Origin: Medicago truncatula
Taxonomy: Eukaryota > Streptophyta > Magnoliopsida > Fabales > Fabaceae
NCBI RefSeq assembly: GCF_003473485.1
Contig: NC_053048.1
Location: forward strand, 45,582,255-45,646,254
Direction of reading: 5' to 3'
Length of the DNA stretch: 64,000 nucleotides
Shown here: piece by piece, positions 36,901 to 48,989 of the stretch
Numbering within the stretch: the stretch's first letter is position 1
Layout: each line of letters opens with the position of its first letter
The notes under the pieces: model-generated
Database searches by the model: none
Told to the model about the DNA's origin: nothing
The model's input: only the letters and a program-made list of their open reading frames with translations
Program-made: the position numbers and the translations under genes

Positions 36901-38286
36901 ACCGGTATGGTGAATTGGTTTGAGTTAATTGTTAAAACACTGAAGCTTACATTATTTTTTATTAATATGATAAAAGAGAAAATATAGTAGCATGACAACT
37001 AACTAATTAATATACTAATATTTGCCTATGCAAAAAAAGAAAAACCTTGATAGAGAAAGGAGTAGAGATGGTAAGGTGATAGATGTGATATGTTAGTGGT
37101 GTAATGGAGAGAGAGAGATAAAGAGAAAATGAGTTCTTGGATGAGTGTATGAAAATTAAAGGTGTACATATATTGTTGATTAATCAATTGTAGTGTTTGG
37201 CAAATGTATATTTGCAAATGGATCCTCTCGTATGATTTTCAAATGAGAGAGTAAACAAATCATTTATAAGGAGTGTCAAACACTACCTTTAAAGTATGAT
37301 TGTGGTCGTCGTCGTTGTTGTGATATGCATTTGTGACGTAAAATAATTTTAAATTTTCACAAATTATATGATACACCGTGCCAACTTACTATTTACCATA
37401 GTAGAGTATCAGTTTGCTCCGTCAATACTAACTGGAAGAGGTGCTTGAAATAAACAATTGAGAAACTATTAAAGGTAAGTTTTTTCATTAGATCTAAAGC
37501 AGGTTGAAATTTGAGGTTATGGAATTTTAATTTTTAACTATTGGTGAGAAGATTTGAACAAACATTACCAAAATCGTGTGATGCAGTTCCGATGCGACCA
37601 TACACGTGATTGAAGATCACAATGCTATTGTGGTGCAATGTCATTGTGGAGTCTAACACAACAACAATATTGTGACCGCAATTACGGATGCAAACCGTAA
37701 TTTGAAATCATTGATATATGAAGTTTGAATGTTACTAAGAACTCACACATCATTCTTTCACATGAAAATCACACTTAGAGAATCCATTGAAATATATTTT
37801 ATAGTTGCATTAGTTATGAATACCTAAACAACATGTGTTCCTTTGCCATCATATCCAGGCATCTTCCCAAAATAAGAGTAATATTACCTTTAGTCCATAT
37901 GGGTTTCTGAAATTAATATATCACCTACTTTGGGATTACCATCTCCTAGCTATAGTCTATTCCCAATATTTGTAACAGCAAATTAACCTATTTAATTTGA
38001 GAAACCAAAGCAAATGTCAGAAAAAAGGACATATCCAGGTGTGGATCTATTAGGTCAAAATTTAGGATATTTTCTAGGTCTATATATAAACAAACCCCAA
38101 AATTTGTCATACAAAACCATTGTTTTATCTCCAAGCTAGAGTTACACTTTATTATTCTAATAAATGCCAATATATATTACACTAGAATCAGATTAAACAA
38201 ACACTAGCTAATTGGGTAGATTTTCATTCCAATTATATGTACGAACACATCTAGGCTTTCTAAGCTTATTTATAAAATTATACTAA

Positions 38287-38327
<41 letters not shown>

Positions 38328-38429
38328 CAACAGATTAAAATTGATAAAGTCTTCTTCACCAATTCTTTCACATAGACTGATCTGATCTTTCATAGAGCTT
38401 ACTCAATTGTAAGTTACCAAATTAGCCAC
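36901..38429. other. LBD29 3' region and spacer
   Basis: No gene seen. A (TA)n microsatellite of about 17 units lies at 38292-38326, close to the LBD29 stop codon. A 'gagagaga' run is at about 37107-37118. Confidence 0.5.
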
Positions 38430-39513
38430 TTACTGATAGGTCCACTGTCTTTGCATGTTGTCAAAGGACATTGAATTATTACATCGCTCATCAAAGTTAG
38501 AAAATGATGGGATGCTTTCTTTCAATATGGTTCCTGAATTTTCATAGTTTCCGATAGGGTTTAGATCCATGAGAGTAGTGGTAGTCCCATTATAATATTG
38601 TGTTGTTGATGAGAGATCATCAGTAGAAGAAGAGAAATCGGGAAGAAATTGAGAACACATGTTGGAATTTTCCATCTGGAACCAACTTTGAAGATCTTGA
38701 GGGAGAATATTAGTAGGTTTTCCAAAGTTCTTCTCATTAGGGTTTTCAGAATTTGGGGCATTGAGACACCTTTGAGCTGCTTGCTCTCTCAGAAAAGCTA
38801 GCTGTGCTTGTAAATTGACCACCTACAAAGATCAGGAAGAAGAAAATGCATTTATTAGTTAATTCACCACCTGCATAGATCAACACAATGCTTATGTATT
38901 TTTTCTCTTTTAATAGCCAAAATTTTATTAGAAACTCAAACCAGTGCATTAATAATACACCAACTATATTAACTGCGCGAATTTGACAGAATAACAGTTT
39001 GCCACGTCTTGGTTTCGGCAAAAACTACTACACTTTGAATCTTAAACAAAACCTCGATGCCATCGTGATTTTGTCAAATATATTTATATAGTCCAAATAT
39101 GTGCCAAAGTCTTACAGATCACTATTGTTAATTAATTAATTTAAATTCTTCTTTGCAATTATGAAGAGAAAAAAAATGTAAACGTATACCATCTAGGGTT
39201 TTCAGTTTAAGATCACGAGAGATGAACAAACCTGTTGCTGGAGTGCAAAAATATGGGCAACACATCCATAAATTGGATCTTGAAGTCTAGCTTGAGCTTC
39301 ATAAGAGATTGTGACTGCAGCTTCACAACGATCGGTCACAGGGAGGTGTGCAAGAAGCTTTGAAACATTACTTGCACCAAAGACCTTATGAATAGCTGCA
39401 AAATGGGTAGCACCTTGTTCATGGCAAAAGTAAGGTGCAAAAATACAACCTCTAACACATTTTCTCCTCAAGAATTTGCAGGCTCCACAAGGAGAACCAG
39501 AACCAGTCATCAT
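38430..39513 (-). CDS. LBD29: LOB-domain transcription factor, LBD29 type
   Basis: Nuclear transcription factor of the LBD16/17/29 group, acting under auxin in lateral-root initiation. Minus strand exons 39513-39232 and 38822-38430 give 224 aa. Starts [20 protein letters not shown]; zinc motif C-x2-C-x6-C-x3-[41 protein letters not shown] and [20 protein letters not shown]. The 'HEQGA.HFAA' and 'RLQDPIYGC' spellings match LBD29 rather than LBD16. Exon 2 begins [20 protein letters not shown], a coiled-coil extension, then a Ser/Asn-rich tail. The intron sits at the same position as in LBD16 at 18097, and the two genes converge. A second, decoy acceptor lies in the intron (see findings). LBD17 is an alternative name for the orthologue. 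Confidence 0.9.
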
Positions 39514-41639
39514 GGCCGTAAGAATTTTTGGTTGTTTCTGGCTCTCTTGTGCTAATCATAATCATTTATCACCATCTTTATAGACAAAAAAAGAATTAAA
39601 CAAGAGGAAAGGGAAGATTATTAGAACGATGAATATTTAATTTCATAAGGTTCCCTTAATGGCCTACATGTTAATTATTTTATTTCATATAAAACTATAT
39701 CACCAAAATTTTATTTGTTAGAAAATGAGATTCTTATTTAAAAACATCCTTATGTGACAAAATTAAGAGATAGCATTAACCAAACCCATTTTGTTTGATG
39801 ATTGGATCTAGCTATTGGCTCTTGTCTTTTCTGTTTCTCAAGAATTATGTATATAGGGTACCTCATATATGATAGCCGCAACGTTTTCAATTACTACTTT
39901 TTTATTTATTCTTTATATAGATACACTTGACCAGGAGAAATTAATATGGCAATGGAATAAATAAGCAAGTAGGTTAAATAATAATAACTGTATACCAAGC
40001 ACCTCTAAAAAAAATTGTATACCAGGTAAGAATTCTTTTTAAAGCAAAAATTATTGTTACTATTAAAAGATAGCTCAACGGTACTCCAACTCATTATATT
40101 GCATAGAAGTAAGAAAGACTTTGCATTCAAGAGTGTGCGAGTCATTTATTTGTCACTTGCACGTGACTTTGATATAATTTATCTATGTCTTGTGTAAATT
40201 TGGTATCCTCTTGCGCGCGCAACTGCAGAGACTAATTTCACAAGGCTTTTGAAATCTAAATAGAGAGCAAACTCTACAAAAAAATAACGTTGTTGTATAC
40301 CTAAAGTTAGATTCAAACCAGGAATCATTTATTTCTTTTAACTTGGTTTATTGACCCGCTATGTGGATTATTAATCAAGTGGCTATGGAAATTAATTAGG
40401 ATAAATTAGGAAAGTAAGTTCGAGTTAGTTAAGGCACCAATTGGTGCCATAGCTGTGTTTATCACGTGTTTGTGAGTGTGTAGGAATTCCCAAAACAAAG
40501 AGTTGTTGCACATGTTGCCTAATGCTAAGAAGGAAGAGGTTAATTTTGTGGTGAAATGTTGACTTAAAAAGAGGGGTGGTTTACTCTAATTATAAATAGA
40601 CTTTTTTTTACCTCATTGTTTGATAGCACTAAAAGAGAGAATTTTTAGGGAAACTTAAGATCTAAGTGTTGAGATATTTTAAGTGAGAAATCAGGGTTAT
40701 GAAACACATTTTAAACAAAGACTTCATTTGAGGAAGGATTCAAAAGTTTTCTCTCTTGTCTTTTTGAGGATTGAGAGAAAGGAACATAAAGGGGTAGAAA
40801 TTAAGATTTAGTGATAAAGCTAATTTCTTGCAACTTTTTTGCTTCTCTTGTGACTCATTCATATATAGTGGATTAAGGAGATGCTCTCTCCTTTAGACGT
40901 AACTCAATTTAGACTGAACTAAATATTCAATCTAGATGTATTTGTTCATCTACTCTCTTTATTTTTGTTCTTTGTTTTGATTATCGATTTGCTATACATT
41001 TTGGGTGCTAGATTTGTTCTTGGTTAAATATTGTTACTTGAATGTTTTATTTTTAGTTATCATTGTTATTTACTTCACATATTGTCTTGTTGGGTTTGCA
41101 CAAGGATTCGAATTAACAACATTTTTTTAAAAGGCTAAAAAAAATTCTTTTAGCAGTTATGCACCAACATTTTTTTACTATTAGGTCAAATTTATTTAAC
41201 TTTTTTAGCAATGCTCTACACTTCATGGGGTCTAATATTCACATTTAATCAAATTTGTTTAGATTTAAAAAAAAAAAAAACAAATATTCATTCAAACTTA
41301 ACCAAACCACAAATTATTCTAATTGGAGGGAAAAAAATTATAAAAAAATTCTTTTTTTATTTCAAAGCCAATCTAAACCGTATCATGGATATCCATAGAG
41401 TACTACTTAGACTCATCAAATTCAAGAGATATACCATACTTTTTTGTGTGTTAATTCTCTGATTCTCAAAAGAGGAAGCTTAATTAGTAATTCGAAGTTC
41501 GGTCGAAAGTTATAATGCCTATATTTGTATCCAATCATTATATATGTATTAGAGGACCTTAGATAATGATTAGATGGTTGAATACAAGTTTAAACAAACA
41601 GTTAATATGGCAGAAACGGTAAAAAGGTCAATAATCTAG
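39514..41639. other. LBD29 promoter side and spacer
   Basis: No gene. I looked for TGTCTC/GAGACA in the first 2 kb upstream of LBD29 and saw none. About 40500-41110 has a composition typical of a Ty1-copia solo LTR (TATA-like 'ataaatag', then 'gtggattaaggagatgctct' and 'gattatcgatttgctataca'), but ends and target duplication could not be fixed. Confidence 0.35.
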
Positions 41640-41820
41640 GGATAATATTTCATGTACACCTTTTTTTCCATACATACATTATACCACCCCATGTGAGAGT
41701 GTGTGAGAGACAATAAATGTGAGTTTTTTTGTGTGTGGGGATCACATGGACACATGTCATAATTATGTATGGGTGTTCAAGTGGTACATGCCACCTAAGG
41801 TGGTCTATGTATCATTACTC
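41640..41820. mobile_element. 181-bp MITE with perfect 9-bp target duplication
   Basis: ATAATCTAG occurs at 41631-41639 and again at 41821-41829. The ends are imperfect inverted repeats (ggataatatttcatgtacac on the left; the right, reversed, gagtaatgatacatagacca). A 9-bp duplication fits the Mutator superfamily. Confidence 0.75.
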
Positions 41821-41829
41821 ATAATCTAG

Positions 41830-43397
41830 AGACACACTTTCCTCTTTGAGGGACTCTAGAGGTAGTGGGGACTTGTGTTTTCAATGAACAGACACCAATT
41901 ATTTTTGTTAATATGAATGATTATAAATTAAATATGATAAACTATTGATCAGTCCTATTGGATTCTTATTAAGGGAATAATAATTGTCCTTTAAGTACAG
42001 GTAATCAAAATGTAAAGCAAGCACACAAAAGACACAGAAAAAAAAAAAAAAAAAAAGCAGATTATTCAAAAAAATGAATGAAACAAACGATGGTGACAGT
42101 AGTTTAGGTTATACAGAAGCTAATTAAGACATGGTGGGGCGAGGATATATGTTTTATTTCCAGATTTGAAATTGTTTAAGCCTTGCTGGTCATTGTTTGT
42201 CGAGCAATACCATATGTATTTAGTTATCATTATCAAAAAAATATTATACATGTACTCTTTAAAAAAATTCAGTCACATATTTGTGTCGAGTATAAGTACG
42301 AACATGTAGACCCTCTCAAATGTGAATTGGCCAATTTTCAATACTAGCTTATAATGACATTCTAACAAAAGTTCACAAAATAAAATTAATGGATGTATAT
42401 ATCTTATTGAGAAACATATATACGATTCAATATAATTGAGAGAAAATTAAAATGAGAAATTTAGATATTTGGCATATGGTGCTGGTTTGGAAGAATGATA
42501 TAGTTGGAGCCTGTATGAAATTTAATATATATGTAGAGTAGTATCTTATAATTTCCCTAACTAATCAATTAAATTATATGAATATGAGAACTTTTTATTA
42601 AATCTTAATGGCAACATTAGTTAACAATTTCTGGTTTATGTAACATATTTTGTCATTTTCAGTATCTGATTTATGTAACATATATGATATTTTCCTCAAA
42701 TTAAGAGGAAAGGTTGTGTCCTTCGTATGCTTGTTTGTTTGCCACTTACGCATGAAGAGTTCTGGTTGGCAACAGGACGTACGCATGTGTATACACCAAA
42801 AAGTATATCCTTTTTTTTTTTTTTTTTTTGTTAAAATATAATTATCCCCATTACCATTAGACATTTATCAACGTGGGGTTCAACAAATTATATTTTTCAA
42901 GAGAAGATAACGTTGGCATATACAATTTCCTAAACATTTGACATTTGTCTCAAGTTTTAAATAAAATTATAAGGACCATTTGATATTGTCTAGCTAGAAC
43001 TAGAAGCTTTCCAATGTTGTATTATTTCTTCACTAATTAGTGTATTATATATGCCTTAGCCTTTCTTATATGATGATGATCTTGCGAAGCATATCTTTAT
43101 CATGACATTATGCTTTGCTATGGATTTTATGGTCTTCCCATTCGAAGACACATGAATTCAAAATAATTTCCATAACATAACACTTTCCAAGTGACTTTTT
43201 TTGTTTCTTCTTCTTCTCCAAGTTCACATGACCCAAAGTGGATCATCACAAAGCTATTCATTTGAATATTAAGTATTTCACTCAAACTTGTTCATGTTGT
43301 ATTAAGTGTGTATAATTAATTAGTTATGTCATATGGAGATAAACAACATCCGTAAACAAAGGAGGAAAAAAACAGGCCAGGAGATTGATAAAATAAT
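41830..43397. other. Gene-free spacer
   Basis: AT-rich with poly-A at about 42041-42057 and poly-T at 42812-42830. Short frames at 42598-42864 cross these homopolymers and are not genes. Confidence 0.4.
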
Positions 43398-45119
43398 GGC
43401 TTAAATATTAAAAAGGTCCCTGTAAGTTAGCGCGTTTTTGGTTTTAGTCCCTGTATCTTTTTTGTTGCGAAATAACCCTTGTATTTTCTTAACTTTTTTA
43501 AATTGATCCTCACCGTCAGTTTCCGTAAAAAAAAAAAAAAAAAAAGCATTGTTGGCTAACGGTCGCGTACGTGGCACTTGATGAGATTGCAACTGCTCTT
43601 AGTAGAGGGACTAAAACGAAAAACACATTTTTACATAGGGACTAAAATTAAAAAAACGTAATCATCAAATTTTTGAAATTTTAAATCCAATCTTTCCACC
43701 TTCCTCTCTTTGTTTTTTTCTCTCTTCTTCATTTCTTCCATGCCCAGCCTCCCATAGCTTGCGCCCTAACAGCAAAAACTCATTTTCTTATACCAAATGG
43801 CATCTCATTCAATTTGTCAGGGTGTTGTTTGCTTGAGTAGCAGCTTGAACTTGAGTATATCATGAACTTGGGATGAATATTTTTGAGCAAAATATTCATC
43901 TTCATCATCGTATCTATGTATTGCTTTAACTATACTAGCCCAAACGAAAGCACAAGTTACGACAAATTTAGATAGAAATTGTTGCGCGTTGATTTCCTTA
44001 TCGTTGCCATTTTTCTTCCATTGATTCAGTGCATATTTTTTCATCCCCTCAATTTCTTCTTTTTCAAAAACAATAATTGTTTTAACAAAATCTTCATGTT
44101 CTTTGGTGATTTGAGTTTCAGCAATGAGTCTAGGCTTCCATGATTTTCTCATTGTAAAATGGTCACTGAAGAAAACATTCTCAAGTCCTTTTGGTCCCTC
44201 AAAACTTCTCTGTCAAAACAAGGTAGTGACTTCAATTCAACTACATTTCCTCCTTGATGGATAAAAGACCAAGATTTCATGAAATGATTGCAACTATTAT
44301 CATCCATCACGTGGCAATATGTGATGCCAATGCAAATACCATGGTCAGGAAAAACTGTGACTTGCAAAGCTAACAATGGAAGGATGAATGTGTCATTTTC
44401 AATGTTATCATCAAACTTGTTTTTGTGTGTTAATTTTGGAACAAGGTGATTAGTTTATTTGAGATTTTTTAGGTGTTGTTTGGTGTAGAGAATAAACGGT
44501 TTTTGTCAGGATGGTATAGAAATGAGATTTCCGGCAAGAGGGAAGAAATGTTGAAGAGTAAGAGAAAGAGATTTTTTTGAGAGATGGAAGTGTTGTTTTG
44601 CAAAAATGGTTGGTTGAATAAGCAAAAGGGTCGAAGAATATGCATTTAACGTAGACTGGACCAACAAAATGCAAGGCAAAAAATGTTAGAGGAAGATAAG
44701 TTGTTGTTGTTTTTGTTGTTGCTCAAAAAACAAGAGCTTGCTCAATAAGGAAATGGGTTTTTGATGAGCTTTGAGAGGGTGGACATGGAAGGAATGAAGA
44801 AGAGAGATAGAACTGAGCAAGGAAGAAGGTGGAAAGAATGAATTTTAAATTCCAAAATTTGATGATTATGTTTTTTTAATTTCGTCCCTATGTAAAAATG
44901 TGTTTTTGGTTTTAGTCCCTCTACTAAGACCAGTTGCCAATTCATCATGTGCCACGTATGCGTCTGTTAGCCAACAATGCATTTTTTTGACGGAAATAGA
45001 CGGTAGGGACCAATTTCAAAAGGTTAAGTAAATACAAGGGTTGTTTCGCAACAAAAAAAGATACAGGGACTAAAACCAAAAACGCGCTAACTTACAGGGA
45101 CCTTTTACTTATTTAAGCC
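43398..45119. mobile_element. Mutator-like element with long inverted repeats and a captured gene fragment (Pack-MULE type)
   Basis: Left arm about 43398-43690 and right arm about 44835-45119 are inverted repeats of roughly 290 bp, clearly similar throughout (gtccctgtaagttagcgcgt at the outer part, 'tagtccctctactaaga' nearer the centre). Both ends start GGCTTAAATA. The flanks are TAAAATAAT on the left and TAAAATAAA on the right, a 9-bp target duplication with one mismatch. The interior carries a degenerate BAHD acyltransferase piece and no transposase, so the element would need help to move. Confidence 0.8.
43817..44640 (-). pseudogene. Captured BAHD acyltransferase fragment (malonyltransferase-like)
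   Basis: Read on the minus strand: SLSLTLQHFFPLAGNLIS (N-terminal BAHD block), then LALQVTVFPDHGICIGITYC followed by HVMDDNSCNHFMKSWSF, which contains the HxxxD catalytic motif, then MRKSWKPRLIAETQ and LSKFVVTCAFVWASIVKA. These are blocks of anthocyanin/isoflavone glycoside malonyltransferases. The pieces lie in different frames (breaks near 44490 and 44150), and the C-terminal half with the DFGWG motif is missing. It sits wholly between the inverted repeats of the 43398-45119 element, so it was probably taken up from a host gene. It cannot make an active enzyme. Confidence 0.75.
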
Positions 45120-47730
45120 TAAAATAAATTGCTTCATATTTGTTGCACCAAAGTGTTTTTTTTTTGTGAACAATTTTTATTTTTTAAGTAATTTAGTAGT
45201 TAGAAATTTTCTTCTAAAATAAATAAGTAAAGAATCCGAATTTTAAACTACAACTTTAACGTATTACAATGTTTTTATCAATCGAGTTATGTTCATGAGT
45301 ATTTAATTATTTATTTTTATAAAGCAACAAAATAAAAATAAAAATGTACTCTAGCTTGTATTCATTGCACCAAAGTTAATTATCATTCACTCATCTAGCA
45401 TTCATTAATGAAGTGATTTAATTAATGTCCCACACTCTGCTTCTGCGTGCACAATTTTGTCTGTATCGGCTGGCAAAAGACAGAATAATGAAGAGTGTTT
45501 TTTGAGAGAAAAAATAATGAAGAGTTAAATATATCAATTTTTGGTCTCTCTAAATTTTTTATTACAAATTTTAGCCTTTGCTTTTTAACAAATATTTATG
45601 TTGCATGTTTCAAATGACTTTTTTTTGAAGATATATTATTAAGACCTTAAAATTTTATTAGTTTAATAAATTAACTATTTGATCTCTAAGTAAATAATTT
45701 AATCGTTAATTTGAAGTTATAGATAAATTAATAAAGGTTAAATAGTTAACCTCTCAAAAATTATTAAATAGTTACATGATTAATATAGTGAAATTTTAAT
45801 GTTTTATCAATGTAATGTTATAAAAAAAATGTTTTTATCAATTCCGAGTGAATTATGACAATATTCAATATGTTATCCTTAAAAAAAAGACAATATTCAA
45901 TATGTTATAAAAATGAAGTTTTCATTATTGGATTTTTCTAACCTATGCAATGTTGCACAGGATAAGAAGCAATTAATGCACTTTTTTTCTCTCTCTTTTA
46001 TTAACTTTTCTAACCCATTTATATGTCTTATTAATTAGCTTTATGAATTTTCACCATCACAGTCCCATCGTTACAATTCACTGTAATGAGTGCAAACAAG
46101 GGAAAGGTCATGTGGCTAGGAAATCAAAATTAGGAGAATTTTGGAGTCCATTAGATTAAACAGAATTCAGGGAATAGAACAATTGGTGTCGGAGTCGTGG
46201 AATGTTATGTCATTACTCATTTAGTAGCGGTGGGTTTAGAACATGGATGTCATCAAACTTGAGTTGTCTTTTATGTTTGAAGTGTAGCTCTTGTTTCAGG
46301 AATTTGTGTTATGTTCTTTCCCTTTGAGACCATGGGCCAAGAACTGCAAACGTTCACTTCTCTAATTCTGTCTCCGGCAAAAAAAACGGCCACAAAGGAT
46401 TGAACCACCACTAACAACAAGATTTATTCTAATGGAAGTTTTATTTTCAATTGGACAAAGGATCTTTTCAATTACAAACATTCATCTTCTTCGTATATTT
46501 CAACACTGTTTTTTTTTGTTGAAGAAAATAAACCTGTATATGGCATCCAGTTTCAAGAAATGAGCTCATTAATATGATATAGAAAAGGCCATCAAGGTTA
46601 ATAAGAGAGAGAAAAGAAATGCATTAATTGCTTCTTATCTACACAGGTTAGAAAAACCCTTCATTATTTATAACATGTGCAACATTTCATTTTTTTTTTA
46701 AGGAAACATTTCATACTATGTTAAAACAACTAATAATAGTAACTTTTTTTTGAAAAACAACAATTATTTATTCAAAAGTTTTATAGTATGTTATATTATA
46801 TGTGCAAATTCCAATACAAAATTTTTATTTTTATTTTTTAACATGTGCAAATTTACACATAATAGAAAAACTCAGAAAAACTCTGTATAATTTTGTTGGA
46901 GGAAATTGTGGGACACATAATGTGAATTGCATCTTCCAATCAGATTTTCTTCATATGTAAGAGTAGTCGAAGATTGGACTCTTATCCATTTATTTAAGAA
47001 GATTTATTCCTTGACCGTCTAGAGAAGTCTATTGTTGGTTATTATCCACTATATTTTCTCCACATATGTACAATCTTGCACGAGGGTTTAAAAAAAAGTA
47101 CAATCTTGCACGAGATATTTACTGGTTCGTCGATCAATAATTCTCCACCATAACCATCACATTTGTTTTAAGATGATAAAATCATACAAAGTGAAGTGCA
47201 TGTTCTGAAAGATTGTACGAACTTTTGCATATTTTGAGTGCATATGGAAATCTCGAATCTGTTTTAGCTCTTTTCTCTTCTGGCAGTAGCTTCAAAGGAA
47301 GAACATGGTACACTTTACAGGGAAAATTTACGTAACAAAACTTTTTTTTTCCCACATGAAAAAACCTCTTTTCGCACACGAGTGGCACTATTCTTTACTA
47401 TTTTGTTTTCTAGCCCGTGACAATTATATAGTTTTTTTTTTGTTGTTGAAAGAAACAATTATAATGTTGTTTCCTGCCAAAGAATCAATCTAATGCTGGC
47501 TGCATATGGTTATTATCATAAATTAAAACAAATAAAAAATGACAAAATTACGAAAGCAGAGTAATTGCAAAACGATAAAATAAGGGTCAAGTTCAAATTC
47601 TTCAACATTCAATACAAACCTAACTAACGGAGCTGACAAGATTTATAAATTACTAGAATAAAAAAGTAGCATCCAATTACAGTTCTCTTCTTCCTAATAA
47701 AACAATTTCAATTTCCTAAGGAAATTAGAT
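45120..47730. other. Gene-free spacer
   Basis: AT-rich; short frames around 47182-47493 overlap on both strands and show no domain. Nothing recognised. Confidence 0.4.
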
Positions 47731-48020
47731 TGGGGAATTAGTCATTTAGTCCCTGAATGGGAAAGAAGTAGTCACTTTAGTTCGTGAATGTAGAGAAATT
47801 GCAAAACAGTCCTGGATGTAGACTCTGTTGATCAATTTTTGGGACTAAAGTGACTAACAGAGTCTGCATTCAGGGACTAAATTGACTAACAGAGTCTGCA
47901 TTCGAGGACTAAATTGATTAACAAAGTCTACATTCAGGGACTATTTTGCAATTTATCTGCATTCAGGGACTAAAGTGATGACTCATTTCCTATTCAGGGA
48001 CTAAAGTGATTAATCTCCCA
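47731..48020. mobile_element. Foldback MITE with internal short tandem repeats
   Basis: The left arm (attagtcatttagtccctga, then gaaattgcaaaacagtcc) pairs with the right arm (gggactattttgcaattt, then tcagggactaaagtgattaat). Between the arms a unit with 'acagagtctgcattcaggga' and 'ctaaattgact' is repeated about three times. Confidence 0.65.
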
Positions 48021-48049
48021 AATTAGATTTAATTAAGGCAAGTTTAAGT

Positions 48050-48989
48050 GGGGTTTCTCAATTTCATTTGAAAATAATTCATCTATGTTATAAATTCTAA
48101 CTGAGCTTATAAAAATGTTGAAATTGTTAGATTGAACATAGTGATTAGGGTTCGATGGTGAGTAATCTTGATTTTTGAAACATAAGAGATTTAATTAAAT
48201 TGATCACCCGATAGATAGGATATGCCTCATATAATCGAAAATAAAAGTTTCTCCACAAATGGTAGGACCAGGGGCGATTTTACCCCCAGTTAGCCCGGGC
48301 ATGCGCCCAGGCTCAACCCATAATTTCTTTATATCGCTACAAGAAATTTACAAGAAATTTGACTTTTAGTGACGGCCAAAATCCGTCACTATAGGACAAA
48401 TTTCCGTAGCTAAATCTGTCTATCATTGCTAAATGAGTGTCACTGCAAGTTTTCCACTTTTACCTACGGAAAAAACTATAGGTAATTCTAAGTAGATCAT
48501 TTTAAAAACATTATAACCTCTACCGGGGTTTCTCAATTTCATTTGAAAATAATTCGTCTATGTTATAAATTCTAACTGAGCTTATAAAAATGTTGAAATT
48601 GTTAGATTGAACATAGTGATTAGGGTTCGATGGTGAGCAATCTTGATTTTCGAAACATAAGAGATTTAATTAAATTGATCACCTTGGTAGATAGGATATG
48701 CCTCATATAATCGAAAATAAAAGTTTCTCCACAAATGATAGGACCAAAGGCGATTTTACCCCCCAGCTAACCCGGGCACGTGCTCGGGCTCAACCCATAC
48801 TTTCTTTGTATCGCTACAAGAAATTTGACTTTTAGTGACGGCCAAAATCAGCCACTGTAGAGCAAATTTTCGTAGCTAAATCTGTCTGTCATTGTTAAAT
48901 GACTGTCACCGCAAGTTTTCCACCTTTACCTACGGAAAAAACTGTAGGTAATTCTAAAGAGATCATTTTAAAAACATTATGACCTCTAC
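48050..48989. repeat. Two-copy tandem duplication, about 475 bp per unit
   Basis: Copy 1 at 48050-48524 and copy 2 at 48525-48989, both starting ggggtttctcaatttcattt and ending near 'acctctac', about 95% alike. Copy 1 has an extra 'acaagaaattt' repeat. Each unit holds 'cgctacaagaaatttgactt' and 'ttagtgacgg', which resemble CACTA-transposon ends (CACTACAAGAAA), and a GC-rich 'ttagcccgggca' box. So this looks like a duplicated stretch of a CACTA-like element end. No transposase seen. Confidence 0.75.

Noticed and set aside
38292..38326. Long (TA)n tract as a regulatory or origin element
   Set aside because: A plain microsatellite, common in plant intergenic DNA.
40500..41110. Ty1-copia solo LTR
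   Set aside because: Composition is suggestive, but I could not find TG...CA ends with a 5-bp duplication, so it is mentioned only in the spacer entry.
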